Assembly (NCBI GenBank): GCA_900767835.1
Contig: CAAGAO010000025.1
Location: 30,483-94,482 of the forward strand
Source of the DNA: Clostridia bacterium
Lineage (GTDB): Bacteria; Bacillota; Clostridia; Christensenellales; UBA1242
Direction of reading: 5' to 3'
DNA: 64,000 nt
The position numbers were made by a program, and so were the translations under genes. Shown here piece by piece: positions 17,213 through 26,615 of the stretch. The notes beneath the pieces are model-generated. The model saw only the letters and a list, made by a program, of their open reading frames with translations. It made no database searches and had not been told where the DNA came from. Position 1 is the stretch's first letter; every line of letters begins with the position of its first letter.

Positions 17213-18538
17213 ATGCTACTTGCAACCTTTGGTTCAGTAATGATGAATATTTTGTATATTGTTATTGCCATTGTGGTTCTATTAACAATGGTCTTAATTC
17301 ATGAACTTGGTCACTATATTGCCGGTAGAATATTAGGTTTTACCATTACAGAATTTTCTATCGGTTTTGGTAAAGTTTTGTGGCAAAAAACAAATAAAAG
17401 GGGTGAAAAAATCTCTTTAAGATTATTTCCGCTTGGTGGCTTTTGTGCTTTCTTGGGCGAAAACGATGATGAACCTAAAGATGATGAGAATGTAAAAAAA
17501 GACAATGAAGCCCAAAATAATGACAACGATATAAATATTGTAGATACCGAACTTGTAAAAAAAGAGTCAACAACTTGTGATAATTGCGGTTTTACTTTTG
17601 AAGGAAAACAAACGGTTTGTCCTAATTGTAATTCGGCCATTGAAAACAAAAATATAAATGAAGTCAAAACCAAAAATTTAAAAGAAGAAACACCAACTTT
17701 AACCGCAAATATCAACAGCCAAGAACAAAATGGTGTAATGTTTACCGACCAAAAACCTTGGAAACGCATAATTGTATTTTTAGCAGGTGTTACTTTTAAC
17801 TTTTTGTCTGCCTTTATCTTTGCGATAATTTTCCTTTGTGTAGGGGCATATGATGGTTATAAAATGTCACCAACTGAGAGTTATAACATTAATTTATATA
17901 ATGCTAATACTGGTAATATTGAACGACAATTAACTGAAAATACAATAGTTTACGCAATTAACGGAACAGAAATCAATTATGCACGCGGTAAAGTCTTTGC
18001 TTCTCTTGTTCCTAATGATGCCGAATATATAATATTGACAATAGATGGCTCTGATGGTCAAAAAGTAGATGTTAAACTTGTTCGTGAACAATTAGACAAA
18101 GATGGAAATAAGATATTTGGAATAAACTATTCCACTTGTCGTATATCATACAACTTTGGTGATGTTTTAAGAGATTTTATACCATTTACACTTAATATCT
18201 CAGTATTGATTTTACAAGCGTTTTGGCAAATATTAACAGGGCAAATTGCTTTAAAAGAATTAGGTGGTCCTATATCAACCATAACTCAAATGACGCAAGT
18301 TGCATCTTATGGTGTTGCTAATTTCTTATATTTGTTACCATTACTTGCAGCCAATTTGGCAATATTCAATATTTTGCCAATACCGGGTTTAGATGGAGCC
18401 CATGTGGTATTTACTACAATAGAATGGATACGTGGCAAACCTATCAAACGAAGTGTTGAAAATGCTATACATGGTTGGGGTATCATATGTTTATTTGCTT
18501 TTGTTATTATAATAGATATAATACATCTCATCGCCTAA
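17213..18538 (+). CDS. rseP: Site-2 protease RseP with inserted zinc ribbon
   Basis: This intramembrane metalloprotease (M50B) cleaves anti-sigma factors and signal-peptide remnants. HELGH lies at residues 30-34 in the first helix, and NILPIPGLDGAH in the C-terminal part supplies the third ligand. A PDZ-like region spans roughly residues 215-300. Unusually, an acidic linker at about 80-118 leads to a zinc ribbon, C122-x2-C125-x10-C136-x2-C139, placed before the second helix on the cytoplasmic side. The length of 441 aa exceeds the usual 340-420. Neither dxr nor ispG flanks it. Confidence 0.92.
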   Translation: MLLATFGSVMMNILYIVIAIVVLLTMVLIHELGHYIAGRILGFTITEFSIGFGKVLWQKTNKRGEKISLRLFPLGGFCAFLGENDDEPKDDENVKKDNEAQNNDNDINIVDTELVKKESTTCDNCGFTFEGKQTVCPNCNSAIENKNINEVKTKNLKEETPTLTANINSQEQNGVMFTDQKPWKRIIVFLAGVTFNFLSAFIFAIIFLCVGAYDGYKMSPTESYNINLYNANTGNIERQLTENTIVYAINGTEINYARGKVFASLVPNDAEYIILTIDGSDGQKVDVKLVREQLDKDGNKIFGINYSTCRISYNFGDVLRDFIPFTLNISVLILQAFWQILTGQIALKELGGPISTITQMTQVASYGVANFLYLLPLLAANLAIFNILPIPGLDGAHVVFTTIEWIRGKPIKRSVENAIHGWGIICLFAFVIIIDIIHLIA

Positions 18539-18627
18539 ATAATGTAGTTTACAACCCCAAAATTTGAATTGCTATTCTGAATCTTATGTATTAGATATTA
18601 TTAAGTGCACTGGCAAACGGAGAAAAA

Positions 18628-20184
18628 ATGGATTTTTTAAGTTTACTTTCGAAAAAACTAAATAATAAATACAATTTTTTAAAAATTGTTAAAGTGGTAT
18701 ACAATACCACTTTTTCAATATGTCATATCAATTTTATTTACCCAGAAGATAAACCTACTTTGCAAGAGTCACAAAAGGACGAAATTAAGCAATCATGTCA
18801 AGAAGTGTTAGGTTTAAATGGAAAACTCGAATGCAAATTTAATAAAAGCTATTTAGATGAAAATATTATTAAGAATAAGATAGAAGAATATTTTAAAACA
18901 GATTTTGATAGTATTAGTTCATGCGTTGATATATCCAAGGTTAAATATCAACGAAATGTATTAGTGGTAAGTTTAGAGTTTTATGTTAATTACACATTAT
19001 ATAAATATTTCCAAGATAACGAAGTGTGTGAAAAACTTAAAAAATATCTTCAAGATAATTTTTGCGGTGAATTTTTCATAACCGCAAGTATAGATAATAG
19101 TGATGACTTTAACGAAGAAGAACTTGAAAAAAGGGCTGTTTTGATTCAGTCTCAAATTGAAACAAAAGCAAGAACTCCGAGATATAAAGTTGAAAATGTA
19201 AATGTGGTTTTTGGTTCGGAAATTATGCCTATGCCAGAATATATTGAAAACTTGAAAACAGAAAAAATATCTTTAATTTTAGCGGGAACTGTTGAAAATT
19301 TAGAACAAAAAGAGTTTTTACCTAGAAGAAATAAAGTCAAAGGTATTGACGAAAAAAGGAAAATGTACAAATTTAAGTTAAATGATGGGACAGGTAAAGT
19401 TAACTGCATACATTTTTGTACTAAGAATTCTGAAAAACATTTCGTTTTGGTAGAAGAAGGTACATACATTTTATGTCTTGGTGACTATGTAAAACGCGAT
19501 AATGGTGAAATGCAATATATGATTAAGTCAATTTCACTTTGTAAAAAATCTGAAGAAGAAGTTGAACAAAAGACTGAAGAATTAGAACCTGAAACCGCTT
19601 CATACAAATTTGTTAAACCAAAACCATACACAAGAATGATACAAGACAATTTGTTTGTTGTAAAAAAAGAGTATCCCGAATATATAATGAATAATATATT
19701 TGTTGTTTTTGATGTTGAAACAACTGGGTTGATTCCAGATAAAAATGAAATAACCGAAATAGGTGCTGTAAAAATTGTTAAGGGTGAGATTGTTGAAAGT
19801 TTTCAATCACTTTGCAAACCACATCAAAGTATTCCTGCAGAGATAACCAAAATAACTGGTATTGATGATAAACTGGTTGAAAATGAACAATCACCAGAAG
19901 AAATTATTGGAGATTTCTTGTTGTTCTGCCAAAACTGCATTATGGTTGGCTATAATGTTAATTTTGACTATCAATTTATACAAATTACAGCACAAAAGGT
20001 CAACAAAAATTTTGATAACGAATTTAGAGATTGTATGGGTGATGCAAAAGCAAAATTATTTTTGCCAAACTATAGATTAGGTACGGTGGTTGACCATTTA
20101 GGTGTTAATTTAAATAATGCACATAGAGCATTACATGATGCAACTGCCACTGCTGAAGCATTTTTAAAATTAAGTTTGCTTTAA
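18628..20184 (+). CDS. PolC-derived exonuclease protein lacking PHP and polymerase domains
   Basis: This 518-aa protein lies at the usual polC position (rseP side before rimP-nusA). Residues 1 to about 190 resemble the PolC N-terminal domain, and about 205-305 the PolC OB fold (GTVENLE, FKLNDGTGKVNCIHF). Residues 355-518 form a DEDDh exonuclease, with D362 and E364 in FDVETTG, GYNVNFDYQF, and HRALHDATATAEAF. The PHP domain that normally brackets the exonuclease in PolC and the whole polymerase are absent; the frame ends in TAA and 20185-20468 contains no continuation. It could act as a stand-alone proofreader or repair nuclease. Confidence 0.8.
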   Translation: MDFLSLLSKKLNNKYNFLKIVKVVYNTTFSICHINFIYPEDKPTLQESQKDEIKQSCQEVLGLNGKLECKFNKSYLDENIIKNKIEEYFKTDFDSISSCVDISKVKYQRNVLVVSLEFYVNYTLYKYFQDNEVCEKLKKYLQDNFCGEFFITASIDNSDDFNEEELEKRAVLIQSQIETKARTPRYKVENVNVVFGSEIMPMPEYIENLKTEKISLILAGTVENLEQKEFLPRRNKVKGIDEKRKMYKFKLNDGTGKVNCIHFCTKNSEKHFVLVEEGTYILCLGDYVKRDNGEMQYMIKSISLCKKSEEEVEQKTEELEPETASYKFVKPKPYTRMIQDNLFVVKKEYPEYIMNNIFVVFDVETTGLIPDKNEITEIGAVKIVKGEIVESFQSLCKPHQSIPAEITKITGIDDKLVENEQSPEEIIGDFLLFCQNCIMVGYNVNFDYQFIQITAQKVNKNFDNEFRDCMGDAKAKLFLPNYRLGTVVDHLGVNLNNAHRALHDATATAEAFLKLSLL

Positions 20185-20411
20185 ATTATTTTAGTAATTT
20201 AGTTAATTTATAGAGTAAACAAAAATGCAATAATATTTCGTTATATTTTTTACTAGACTTGGAACAATTAGGTTAAACTCAAAAGCAAACAAAAATTTAT
20301 TTAAATTTTTTCGTTAAATTTTGGAATTATATGGTAATTGTTGAAAAAAATGATTAAAACTATTGCTTTATTTTGTTGGAAGTGGTAATATATGTATACA
20401 TACTAGGTTAG

Positions 20412-20436
20412 GCGTGGGCAAAAAATTTGCCCACGC
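20412..20436 (+). promoter_or_regulatory. GC-rich hairpin in the rimP-nusA leader
   Basis: GCGTGGGCAAA (20412-20422) pairs perfectly with TTTGCCCACGC (20426-20436) around an AAA loop, 33 bases before rimP. No T-run follows, so it is likely a 5' leader element rather than a terminator. A TATGTATACATA palindrome lies just upstream. The rest of 20185-20468 shows nothing clear. Confidence 0.5.
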
Positions 20437-20468
20437 TTAATTTAAGGAATGAATAAATAGGAGATTTT

Positions 20469-20933
20469 ATGGCCAGTAAAGCAATAGAAAAATGCAATCA
20501 AAGCATTGTACCAATAATAGAAAAACTTGGTTATGATGTTTTAGAGGTTGAATATGCTAAAAAGGTTGATGGAATGAACTTAACTTTCTTTATAGATAAA
20601 CCAGAAGGCATAACACTTGATGATTGCGAAAAAGTTAATAATGCAATAACTGATTTGCTAGATGAAATTAATGTCTCAGATGATGCTCCTTACATTCTAA
20701 ATGTAAGTTCTGCAGGACTTGATAGACCAATTAAAAATCAAAAAGACTTTAATAGAAATAAAGGCAAAATAGTTGAAATTAAATTATATGTACCTTTAAA
20801 TAATCAAAAAATGTATGAAGGTATTTTAATTGATTTTAACGAAAATGGATATACTATAAAAAATAATAAAGGTGAGGAATTGTTCTTTGAAAAAGACAAA
20901 GTAGCCATTTGCTCACCAAAAATAGAATTATAA
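20469..20933 (+). CDS. rimP: Ribosome maturation factor RimP
   Basis: RimP assists 30S subunit assembly. The 154 aa contain LGYDVLEVEYAKK, FIDKPEGITLDDCE and NVSSAGLDRPIK, the conserved core, followed by an SH3-like C-terminal domain. It opens the conserved rimP-nusA-ylxR-ylxQ-infB-rbfA operon. The ribosome binding site is AGGAG. Confidence 0.95.
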   Translation: MASKAIEKCNQSIVPIIEKLGYDVLEVEYAKKVDGMNLTFFIDKPEGITLDDCEKVNNAITDLLDEINVSDDAPYILNVSSAGLDRPIKNQKDFNRNKGKIVEIKLYVPLNNQKMYEGILIDFNENGYTIKNNKGEELFFEKDKVAICSPKIEL

Positions 20934-20945
20934 GGAGAAATTTAA

Positions 20946-22079
20946 ATGACTAATAAAGATTTTTTTCAAGCATTAGAAGATCTTGAACGCGAAAAAAACA
21001 TCAATTCACAACAATTTATTGAATCTTTAGAGACTGCACTTACTTCAGCATATAAAAAGGTATATGGCGAGGCTAAATCGGCTCTTGTTAAACTCAATCC
21101 AGAAAAGGCAACTATTAAAATTTATAGTTACAAAACTGTAGTTGAAAATGTTACTGATGCCGATAAAGAAATTAGTCTTGAAGATGCAAGACAAATCAAA
21201 AAATCATACGCAATTGGCGATGAGGTCGCAGAAGAAGTAAGTCCTAAAGATTTTGGTAGGATTGCTGCACAAACCGCAAAACAAGTTGTAATGCAAAAAT
21301 TAAAAGAGTTAGAAAGGGAACAAGCATTAAGTGAAATTGCTGAAAAAGAAGATGAACTTATTACTACCATTATTAAGAGAGTAGAAAATGGAACAGTTTA
21401 TGTTCAACTTGCAGGCTCTAATATGGAAGGAGTTATGCTCGAAAACGACCAAATTCCAGGCGAAAAATATAATGTCGGTGATAGAATTAAAGTTTATGTT
21501 AAAAAAATTAAAGATTCTTTCAAAGGCCCACAAGTTCAAGTATCAAGAGCAAATAACGGCTTTGTAAAAAAACTGTTTGAAATTGAAATTCCAGAAGTGG
21601 CAAGTGGTGATGTTGAAATTAAAAACATTGCCAGAGATCCTGGAAATCGTTGTAAGGTTGCCATCTTTAGTACAAAAGCTCACATAGATGCGTTAGGTGC
21701 TTGTGTTGGTAACCGAGGAGTTAGAATTAACACAATAATGGGAGAATTGAATGGCGAAAAAATTGACCTAGTTTTATATTCAGATGACCCACTTGAATAT
21801 ATTGCAAAAGCATTAGCACCAGCCGAGGTATTATCTGTTGAAATTAACGAAAGTTTAAAAGCTTCACAAGTTATTGTTGCGGATGATAAATTATCATTAG
21901 CGATTGGTAAAAAAGGGCAAAATGTAAGACTTGCAGCAAGGCTTACTGGCTGGAAAATTGATGTTAAACCAAAGAGTAAAGTTGATGGTGGAGTAGAAGA
22001 AACTCCAGATTATGTTATTACTAACATTGATGATGATGACGATACATTTGCAAATCTAGAAGACATTACAGAAGAATAA
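20946..22079 (+). CDS. nusA: Transcription termination/antitermination factor NusA
   Basis: NusA binds RNA polymerase and nascent RNA. The 377 aa comprise an N-terminal domain (residues 1-125), an S1 domain (from about 132), and KH1 and KH2 (VGNRGVRINTIMGELNGEKIDLV and AIGKKGQNVRLAARLTGWKIDV). The C-terminus is a short acidic tail, as in Bacillota. It is preceded by AAGGAG and follows rimP by 12 bases. Confidence 0.97.
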   Translation: MTNKDFFQALEDLEREKNINSQQFIESLETALTSAYKKVYGEAKSALVKLNPEKATIKIYSYKTVVENVTDADKEISLEDARQIKKSYAIGDEVAEEVSPKDFGRIAAQTAKQVVMQKLKELEREQALSEIAEKEDELITTIIKRVENGTVYVQLAGSNMEGVMLENDQIPGEKYNVGDRIKVYVKKIKDSFKGPQVQVSRANNGFVKKLFEIEIPEVASGDVEIKNIARDPGNRCKVAIFSTKAHIDALGACVGNRGVRINTIMGELNGEKIDLVLYSDDPLEYIAKALAPAEVLSVEINESLKASQVIVADDKLSLAIGKKGQNVRLAARLTGWKIDVKPKSKVDGGVEETPDYVITNIDDDDDTFANLEDITEE

Positions 22080-22090
22080 AGGAGTCTATT

Positions 22091-22354
22091 TTGAAAAAAG
22101 AAATAACTCGTATGTGTTTTATTTGTAGAAAAATACATAATAAAGATGATATGTTAAGATTAGTAAAAAATTCGAGTGGCGAAATTTTTATTGATAAAAC
22201 CGGTAAGGCAAATGGTAGAGGTGCATATATTTGTAACGATACTAATTGTATTGAACAAATAAAAAAGCAAAAGGTATTATCTAAGGCTTTTAAGTGTGAA
22301 GTGCCTTTAGATGTATATCAAAAATTATGTGAGGAATTAATTGATAAAAAATAA
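22091..22354 (+). CDS. ylxR: YlxR / RnpM-family protein
   Basis: This 87-aa protein of the DUF448 family is reported to bind RNase P RNA in Bacillus. RMCFICRKIHNKDDMLRLVKN and GRGAYICND are diagnostic. It starts at TTG 22091 after AAAGGAG and sits between nusA and ylxQ as expected. Confidence 0.92.
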   Translation: MKKEITRMCFICRKIHNKDDMLRLVKNSSGEIFIDKTGKANGRGAYICNDTNCIEQIKKQKVLSKAFKCEVPLDVYQKLCEELIDKK

Positions 22355-22658
22355 TTTAGATAAAATCAAAGGATATGTAGGAATTGCTACTAGAGCAAAC
22401 TATATTGTATTTGGTTCGGATAATTTAAAAGGTTACACACATAAACTATTTATAGCCCTATATAGGCAGGACTATGGTAAAACTATTCAAAAAACTTTAA
22501 ACGAACTAAGGCAAAGGAATATTCCTTGTATCCAACTAGATGAAGAGGAATTTAACTATATTTCAGGATTAACTAATTGCAAATTGCTTGCAATCAAGAA
22601 TAAAGGTATTTCAGAACAGTTATTAAAAATTTTAAGGAGTGAACAGGTTAGTGGCTAA
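22341..22658 (+). CDS. ylxQ: YlxQ, L7Ae-family RNA-binding protein
   Basis: This 105-aa L7Ae/L30e-like protein would bind kink-turn RNAs. The TTG start overlaps ylxR by 14 bases. The region IKGYVGIATRANYIVFGSDNL and the following helix-strand pattern fit YlxQ. The related family member OapC binds OLE RNA in Bacillus, but nothing here links this copy to that role. Confidence 0.88.
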   Translation: MIKNNLDKIKGYVGIATRANYIVFGSDNLKGYTHKLFIALYRQDYGKTIQKTLNELRQRNIPCIQLDEEEFNYISGLTNCKLLAIKNKGISEQLLKILRSEQVSG

Positions 22659-25263
22659 CGAAAAAACAAACGGATTAAATAATTTAAAAATGATTAATAA
22701 AATTCAAAAAGATGGGGTTTTGCAAGAATTGTTGAGAGATTTGCATTCTACAAAAAACCAATTAGAGATGTTAATGAAAAACACCTCTAAATTTATTGCG
22801 TCCAAAAAAGAGCAAAATGTTGATAAGGAAAATACTAGCAATCAAACAGAGCCAAACCCAACTGAAGTATCAAAACCTCTTGTTGTAGAGGAAGTGGTAG
22901 AAAAAGTTGAACCTAAAAAAGAAGAAAAACCTCAAGCACAAATAAAAGTTAATCGTTTTACCAACTTTAATCGTGACCAAAGACAAAACCAAAACAATAA
23001 TGATAAACGCCAATTTGTTAATAGAGAAAATGGTAGACAAAATGGTAATTATAATAATCAAAATGGTAATTATAATAATCAAAATGGTGGTTATAATAAG
23101 CAATATAACAACCAACGCCAATTTGGTAATTTTAATAATGGCCTAAGACAACAAAATAATTATGGAAATAATGAAAGACGCCCATATTATAATCAAAATG
23201 GTAATAGACCATATAATAATGGACCAAGATCTCAAAATGGCTTTGCTCAAAGCAAGGCGAATGCTTTTAAAAGTTTTGTACCTTTAGAGAGTTCAAAAGT
23301 TTTGGCTGGTCCAGAAAAAACATTTGCTGGGAAAAAAGCACCTACAAAATCTCAATATGATGAAAAGAAACAAATGAGTAAAAAATCTCTAATGAAAAGG
23401 GGTTTTATTGTTGATGATTCATACAGCGAGGATTTAGATGGTGTAAGAATGGGGTCTAGAAAACTTGTAAAATCAAAGAAAAAGGAAACCCAAACATTTG
23501 TGGCACCAGCGGTAGAAAATGCTGTTATTACAACTGAAAATGTTACTGTTAAAACATTATCTGAAAAAACTGGCAAACCTGTTACAGAAATTATTAAGCA
23601 ATTAATGATCCTAGGTATTATGGCAACCATTAATAGTTCTATTGATTTTACAACTGCAGAACTCGTCGCTGAAGAACTAGGTGTAAAATTAGAACAAAAA
23701 CTAGAAAAATCTTATGAAGAAAAATTAGAAGAACAATCTAAAGAATTGGGAGAACATGCAATTAAACGCCCACCAGTAGTAACTGTTATGGGACATGTTG
23801 ATCATGGTAAAACATCTCTTCTTGATGCCATTAGGAAAACAAATGTTGTTAGTGGAGAAGCGGGTGGAATAACTCAAAAAATAGGTGCATATCAAGTAAC
23901 TTGGAATGGAGAAAAAATCACATTTATTGATACTCCAGGTCATGCTGCTTTTACCGCAATGCGTGCAAGAGGTGCTAAGGTTACAGATATTGCAATATTA
24001 GTTGTTGCTGCCGATGATGGTATTATGCCTCAAACTATTGAGGCAATTAACCATATAAAAGCCGCTGCTTGTCCTATGATTGTAGCTATTAATAAAATGG
24101 ATAAGCCAGAAGCAAATCCTGAAAGGGTAAAACAACAACTTGCTGAAAATGGTGTGTTGCCAGAAGAATGGGGTGGTGATACTATTTTAGTTCCTATTTC
24201 AGCAAAACAAGGTGTTGGTATTGATAAATTGTTAGAAACCGTACTTTTGGTCGCTGAAATGCAAGAATTAAAAGCGGACCCAACCCAAATGGCTGTCGGT
24301 GCGGTTATTGAGGCTGAGCTCGATAAGAATCGAGGACCTATTGCTACCATATTAATTCAAAATGGAACATTACATGTTGGTGATAGTGTTATGAGTGGTA
24401 TCACTTATGGTAAGGTAAGGGCTATGTTTGATGAATATGGGAAGCAATTAAAATCAGCCCCACCTAGCACTCCAGTTGCAATTTTAGGTTTAGATTCTGT
24501 TCCTAATGCTGGTGATCAAGTATATGCCATAGATGAAAAACTATCAAAACAAGTAATACAAGAAAGAATTAATAAAATTAAAGAAGAAAGAGCAAACTCT
24601 ACATCTGGCGTGTCTCTTGATGACTTTATGGATAGAGTAAACGAAGGCAAATTAAAGACATTGAATATTATAATCAAAGCTGATGTTCAAGGTTCTGTTG
24701 AAGCGTTAAAACAAACATTAACTGTTATAAAAAATGAAGAAGCAAAGGTTGTTTGTATCCATAGTGGAGCAGGTCCTGTTACTGAATCTGACGTCATTTT
24801 GGCTGGTGCAAGTGATGCTGTAATAATTAACTTTAATTTAAAAGTATCTGGAAAGATTGAGCAATTTGCTGAAAATCAAAAAGTTCAAATAAAATCATAC
24901 AAAGTTATTTATGAATGCGTAGATGAAATAACAAAAGCCTTAAATGGTATGCTTTCTGTTAAATATGAAGACAAAATCATTGGACATACTGAAGTTAGGG
25001 CTATGTTTAAACTTTCTAGTGCAGGCATTATTTGTGGTTCATATGTAAAAGATGGTAAGGTGACTCGTAATTCTTATGTTAATGTATATCGTGGAGATGA
25101 AAAGATTTTACAAACACAAATTGAAGCATTAAAAATACAAAAAGATGATAAAGCAGAAGTTAACTTTGGTTATGAATGTGGTATCAAACTAAAGGATAGC
25201 ACAGGTGTACAAGTTGGTGATACGTTTGAAGTATACGAAAAAGTAGAAATTAAAAGGGGATAA
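22651..25263 (+). CDS. infB: Translation initiation factor IF-2
   Basis: IF-2 delivers fMet-tRNA to the 30S subunit. The 870 aa contain an N-terminal disordered region, an IF2_N domain (VKTLSEKTGKPVTEIIKQL), the GTPase (GHVDHGKTS, DTPGHAAF, NKMD) and domains II-IV. The disordered region holds an asparagine/glutamine-rich segment, with three 7-residue NGNYNNQ-type units from a 21-bp tandem repeat at 23041-23103. GTG 22651 is chosen because AAGGAG at 22634-22639 precedes it; GTG 22639 overlaps that site. It overlaps the end of ylxQ. Confidence 0.97.
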   Translation: MANEKTNGLNNLKMINKIQKDGVLQELLRDLHSTKNQLEMLMKNTSKFIASKKEQNVDKENTSNQTEPNPTEVSKPLVVEEVVEKVEPKKEEKPQAQIKVNRFTNFNRDQRQNQNNNDKRQFVNRENGRQNGNYNNQNGNYNNQNGGYNKQYNNQRQFGNFNNGLRQQNNYGNNERRPYYNQNGNRPYNNGPRSQNGFAQSKANAFKSFVPLESSKVLAGPEKTFAGKKAPTKSQYDEKKQMSKKSLMKRGFIVDDSYSEDLDGVRMGSRKLVKSKKKETQTFVAPAVENAVITTENVTVKTLSEKTGKPVTEIIKQLMILGIMATINSSIDFTTAELVAEELGVKLEQKLEKSYEEKLEEQSKELGEHAIKRPPVVTVMGHVDHGKTSLLDAIRKTNVVSGEAGGITQKIGAYQVTWNGEKITFIDTPGHAAFTAMRARGAKVTDIAILVVAADDGIMPQTIEAINHIKAAACPMIVAINKMDKPEANPERVKQQLAENGVLPEEWGGDTILVPISAKQGVGIDKLLETVLLVAEMQELKADPTQMAVGAVIEAELDKNRGPIATILIQNGTLHVGDSVMSGITYGKVRAMFDEYGKQLKSAPPSTPVAILGLDSVPNAGDQVYAIDEKLSKQVIQERINKIKEERANSTSGVSLDDFMDRVNEGKLKTLNIIIKADVQGSVEALKQTLTVIKNEEAKVVCIHSGAGPVTESDVILAGASDAVIINFNLKVSGKIEQFAENQKVQIKSYKVIYECVDEITKALNGMLSVKYEDKIIGHTEVRAMFKLSSAGIICGSYVKDGKVTRNSYVNVYRGDEKILQTQIEALKIQKDDKAEVNFGYECGIKLKDSTGVQVGDTFEVYEKVEIKRG
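23041..23103 (+). repeat. 21-bp tandem repeat inside infB
   Basis: Three consecutive 21-bp units encode N-G-N/G-Y-N-N/K-Q. The first two are identical and the third has diverged. They lie in the low-complexity linker of IF-2. Confidence 0.85.
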
Positions 25264-25270
25264 AATTAAA

Positions 25271-25645
25271 TTGGAAAATGTTAGACAAGAACGAGCAAAT
25301 GCGGAAATATCAAAAGCACTAGACATTATAATGCGTGAAAAAATTAATGACCCTAGGATTAAAAGACTATTTATTACTATTACTTATGTAAAAACTTCTG
25401 CAGATTTTAGACATGCAAAGGTAGGTTTTAGTGTATTAAACGGAAATAAAAACAATGCACAAAAACTATTGCAAAATATGGAAGGGTTTATAAAAAAAGA
25501 ATTATTACAAATGGTTAAATTGCCTTATGCACCAGAACTAGTATTTATTGCTGATTTAGGCGAAGAGAATAGTGAAAGGATAAATGATATTCTAAAATCT
25601 TTGGATATACCAAAAGAAGATGGGGAAGATGGTGATTTGATATAA
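25271..25645 (+). CDS. rbfA: 30S ribosome-binding factor RbfA
   Basis: RbfA is a late 30S maturation factor with a KH-like fold. The 124 aa start at TTG 25271 after AAAGGGG. Diagnostic segments are VRQERANAEISKALDIIMREKINDPR and FRHAKVGFSVL. It follows infB by seven bases in the conserved operon. Confidence 0.95.
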   Translation: MENVRQERANAEISKALDIIMREKINDPRIKRLFITITYVKTSADFRHAKVGFSVLNGNKNNAQKLLQNMEGFIKKELLQMVKLPYAPELVFIADLGEENSERINDILKSLDIPKEDGEDGDLI

Positions 25646-25661
25646 TTACAAAAGGTATAAA

Positions 25662-26615
25662 ATGAAGAATATATTAAAAATAATAAAAAAAAGCAAAAGA
25701 GTAGGAATAATTGCACATATATCACCAGACCCTGATTGTATGAGCAGTATGACTGCTCTTTCTTGCTTGCTTGAAAGTATGGGTAAACAAACACATATGT
25801 TTGTAGATTGTAATAAATTTAGAGATAATATGAGTTATTATAATTTACCAGATAACATTAATGAAGATTTGAATTTAGACGATTTTGATACATTAATAGC
25901 GGTAGATTTGCCACAATTATCTTTAATGGGTAAATATGGTGAAGCATTTACAAAACATAACAACACGATAGTAATCGATCACCATGAGTCAAGAAATCTT
26001 GAAGCAAAGGAAATATTTGTTGATTCTTCAAGGTCCAGTTGCAGTGAAATTATATTTGATTTAGCAAAACAATTAAATTTAGAAATAACTCCAAGGATTG
26101 CAAGTATTATTTATGCTGGTATTTTGGGGGATACAAATTGTTTTGAAAATGACAACATTAATGAGCAAACTTTTTTAACAGCATCTGGTTGCGTTGCTTG
26201 TGGTGCAGATATACAGAATGTCACTTTTATTTTTCAAAAACATCAAACTTTAGCCGAGTTAAAGTTAAAAGAATATGGTTATAAAAATATGGTTATGAAA
26301 AATAAAATTGCTTATTGTATTTTTACAAAAAAAATGTTTAAACATTCTGGCGTTGACGATTGCCCGACATTCGTGAATGAAATATTAAATACGGAAGATA
26401 ATGTTTTTGCTTATGTAATCAAGCAAAAAGATAAAAATACATATACTGTATCTTTTAGATGTAAAAATGGTTATAATGTTGCAAATATTGCAAAAAAATT
26501 TGGTGGAGGTGGACACGTTCAGGCATCTGGAACAATGTTTGTTGGTTCACCAACTAAATATGCAAAATTAATATATGATGAATGTTTAAAACAATTGGAA
26601 GGTAATAATGTTTGA
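25662..26615 (+). CDS. nrnA: Bifunctional oligoribonuclease/PAP phosphatase NrnA
   Basis: This DHH-DHHA1 phosphoesterase degrades nanoRNAs and pAp. HISPDPDC, DLPQ and DHHES give the metal site, GILGDTNCFEN the next motif, and GGGGHVQASG the DHHA1 substrate-binding loop. At 317 aa it is complete. It lies between rbfA and truB, the usual place. Confidence 0.95.
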   Translation: MKNILKIIKKSKRVGIIAHISPDPDCMSSMTALSCLLESMGKQTHMFVDCNKFRDNMSYYNLPDNINEDLNLDDFDTLIAVDLPQLSLMGKYGEAFTKHNNTIVIDHHESRNLEAKEIFVDSSRSSCSEIIFDLAKQLNLEITPRIASIIYAGILGDTNCFENDNINEQTFLTASGCVACGADIQNVTFIFQKHQTLAELKLKEYGYKNMVMKNKIAYCIFTKKMFKHSGVDDCPTFVNEILNTEDNVFAYVIKQKDKNTYTVSFRCKNGYNVANIAKKFGGGGHVQASGTMFVGSPTKYAKLIYDECLKQLEGNNV

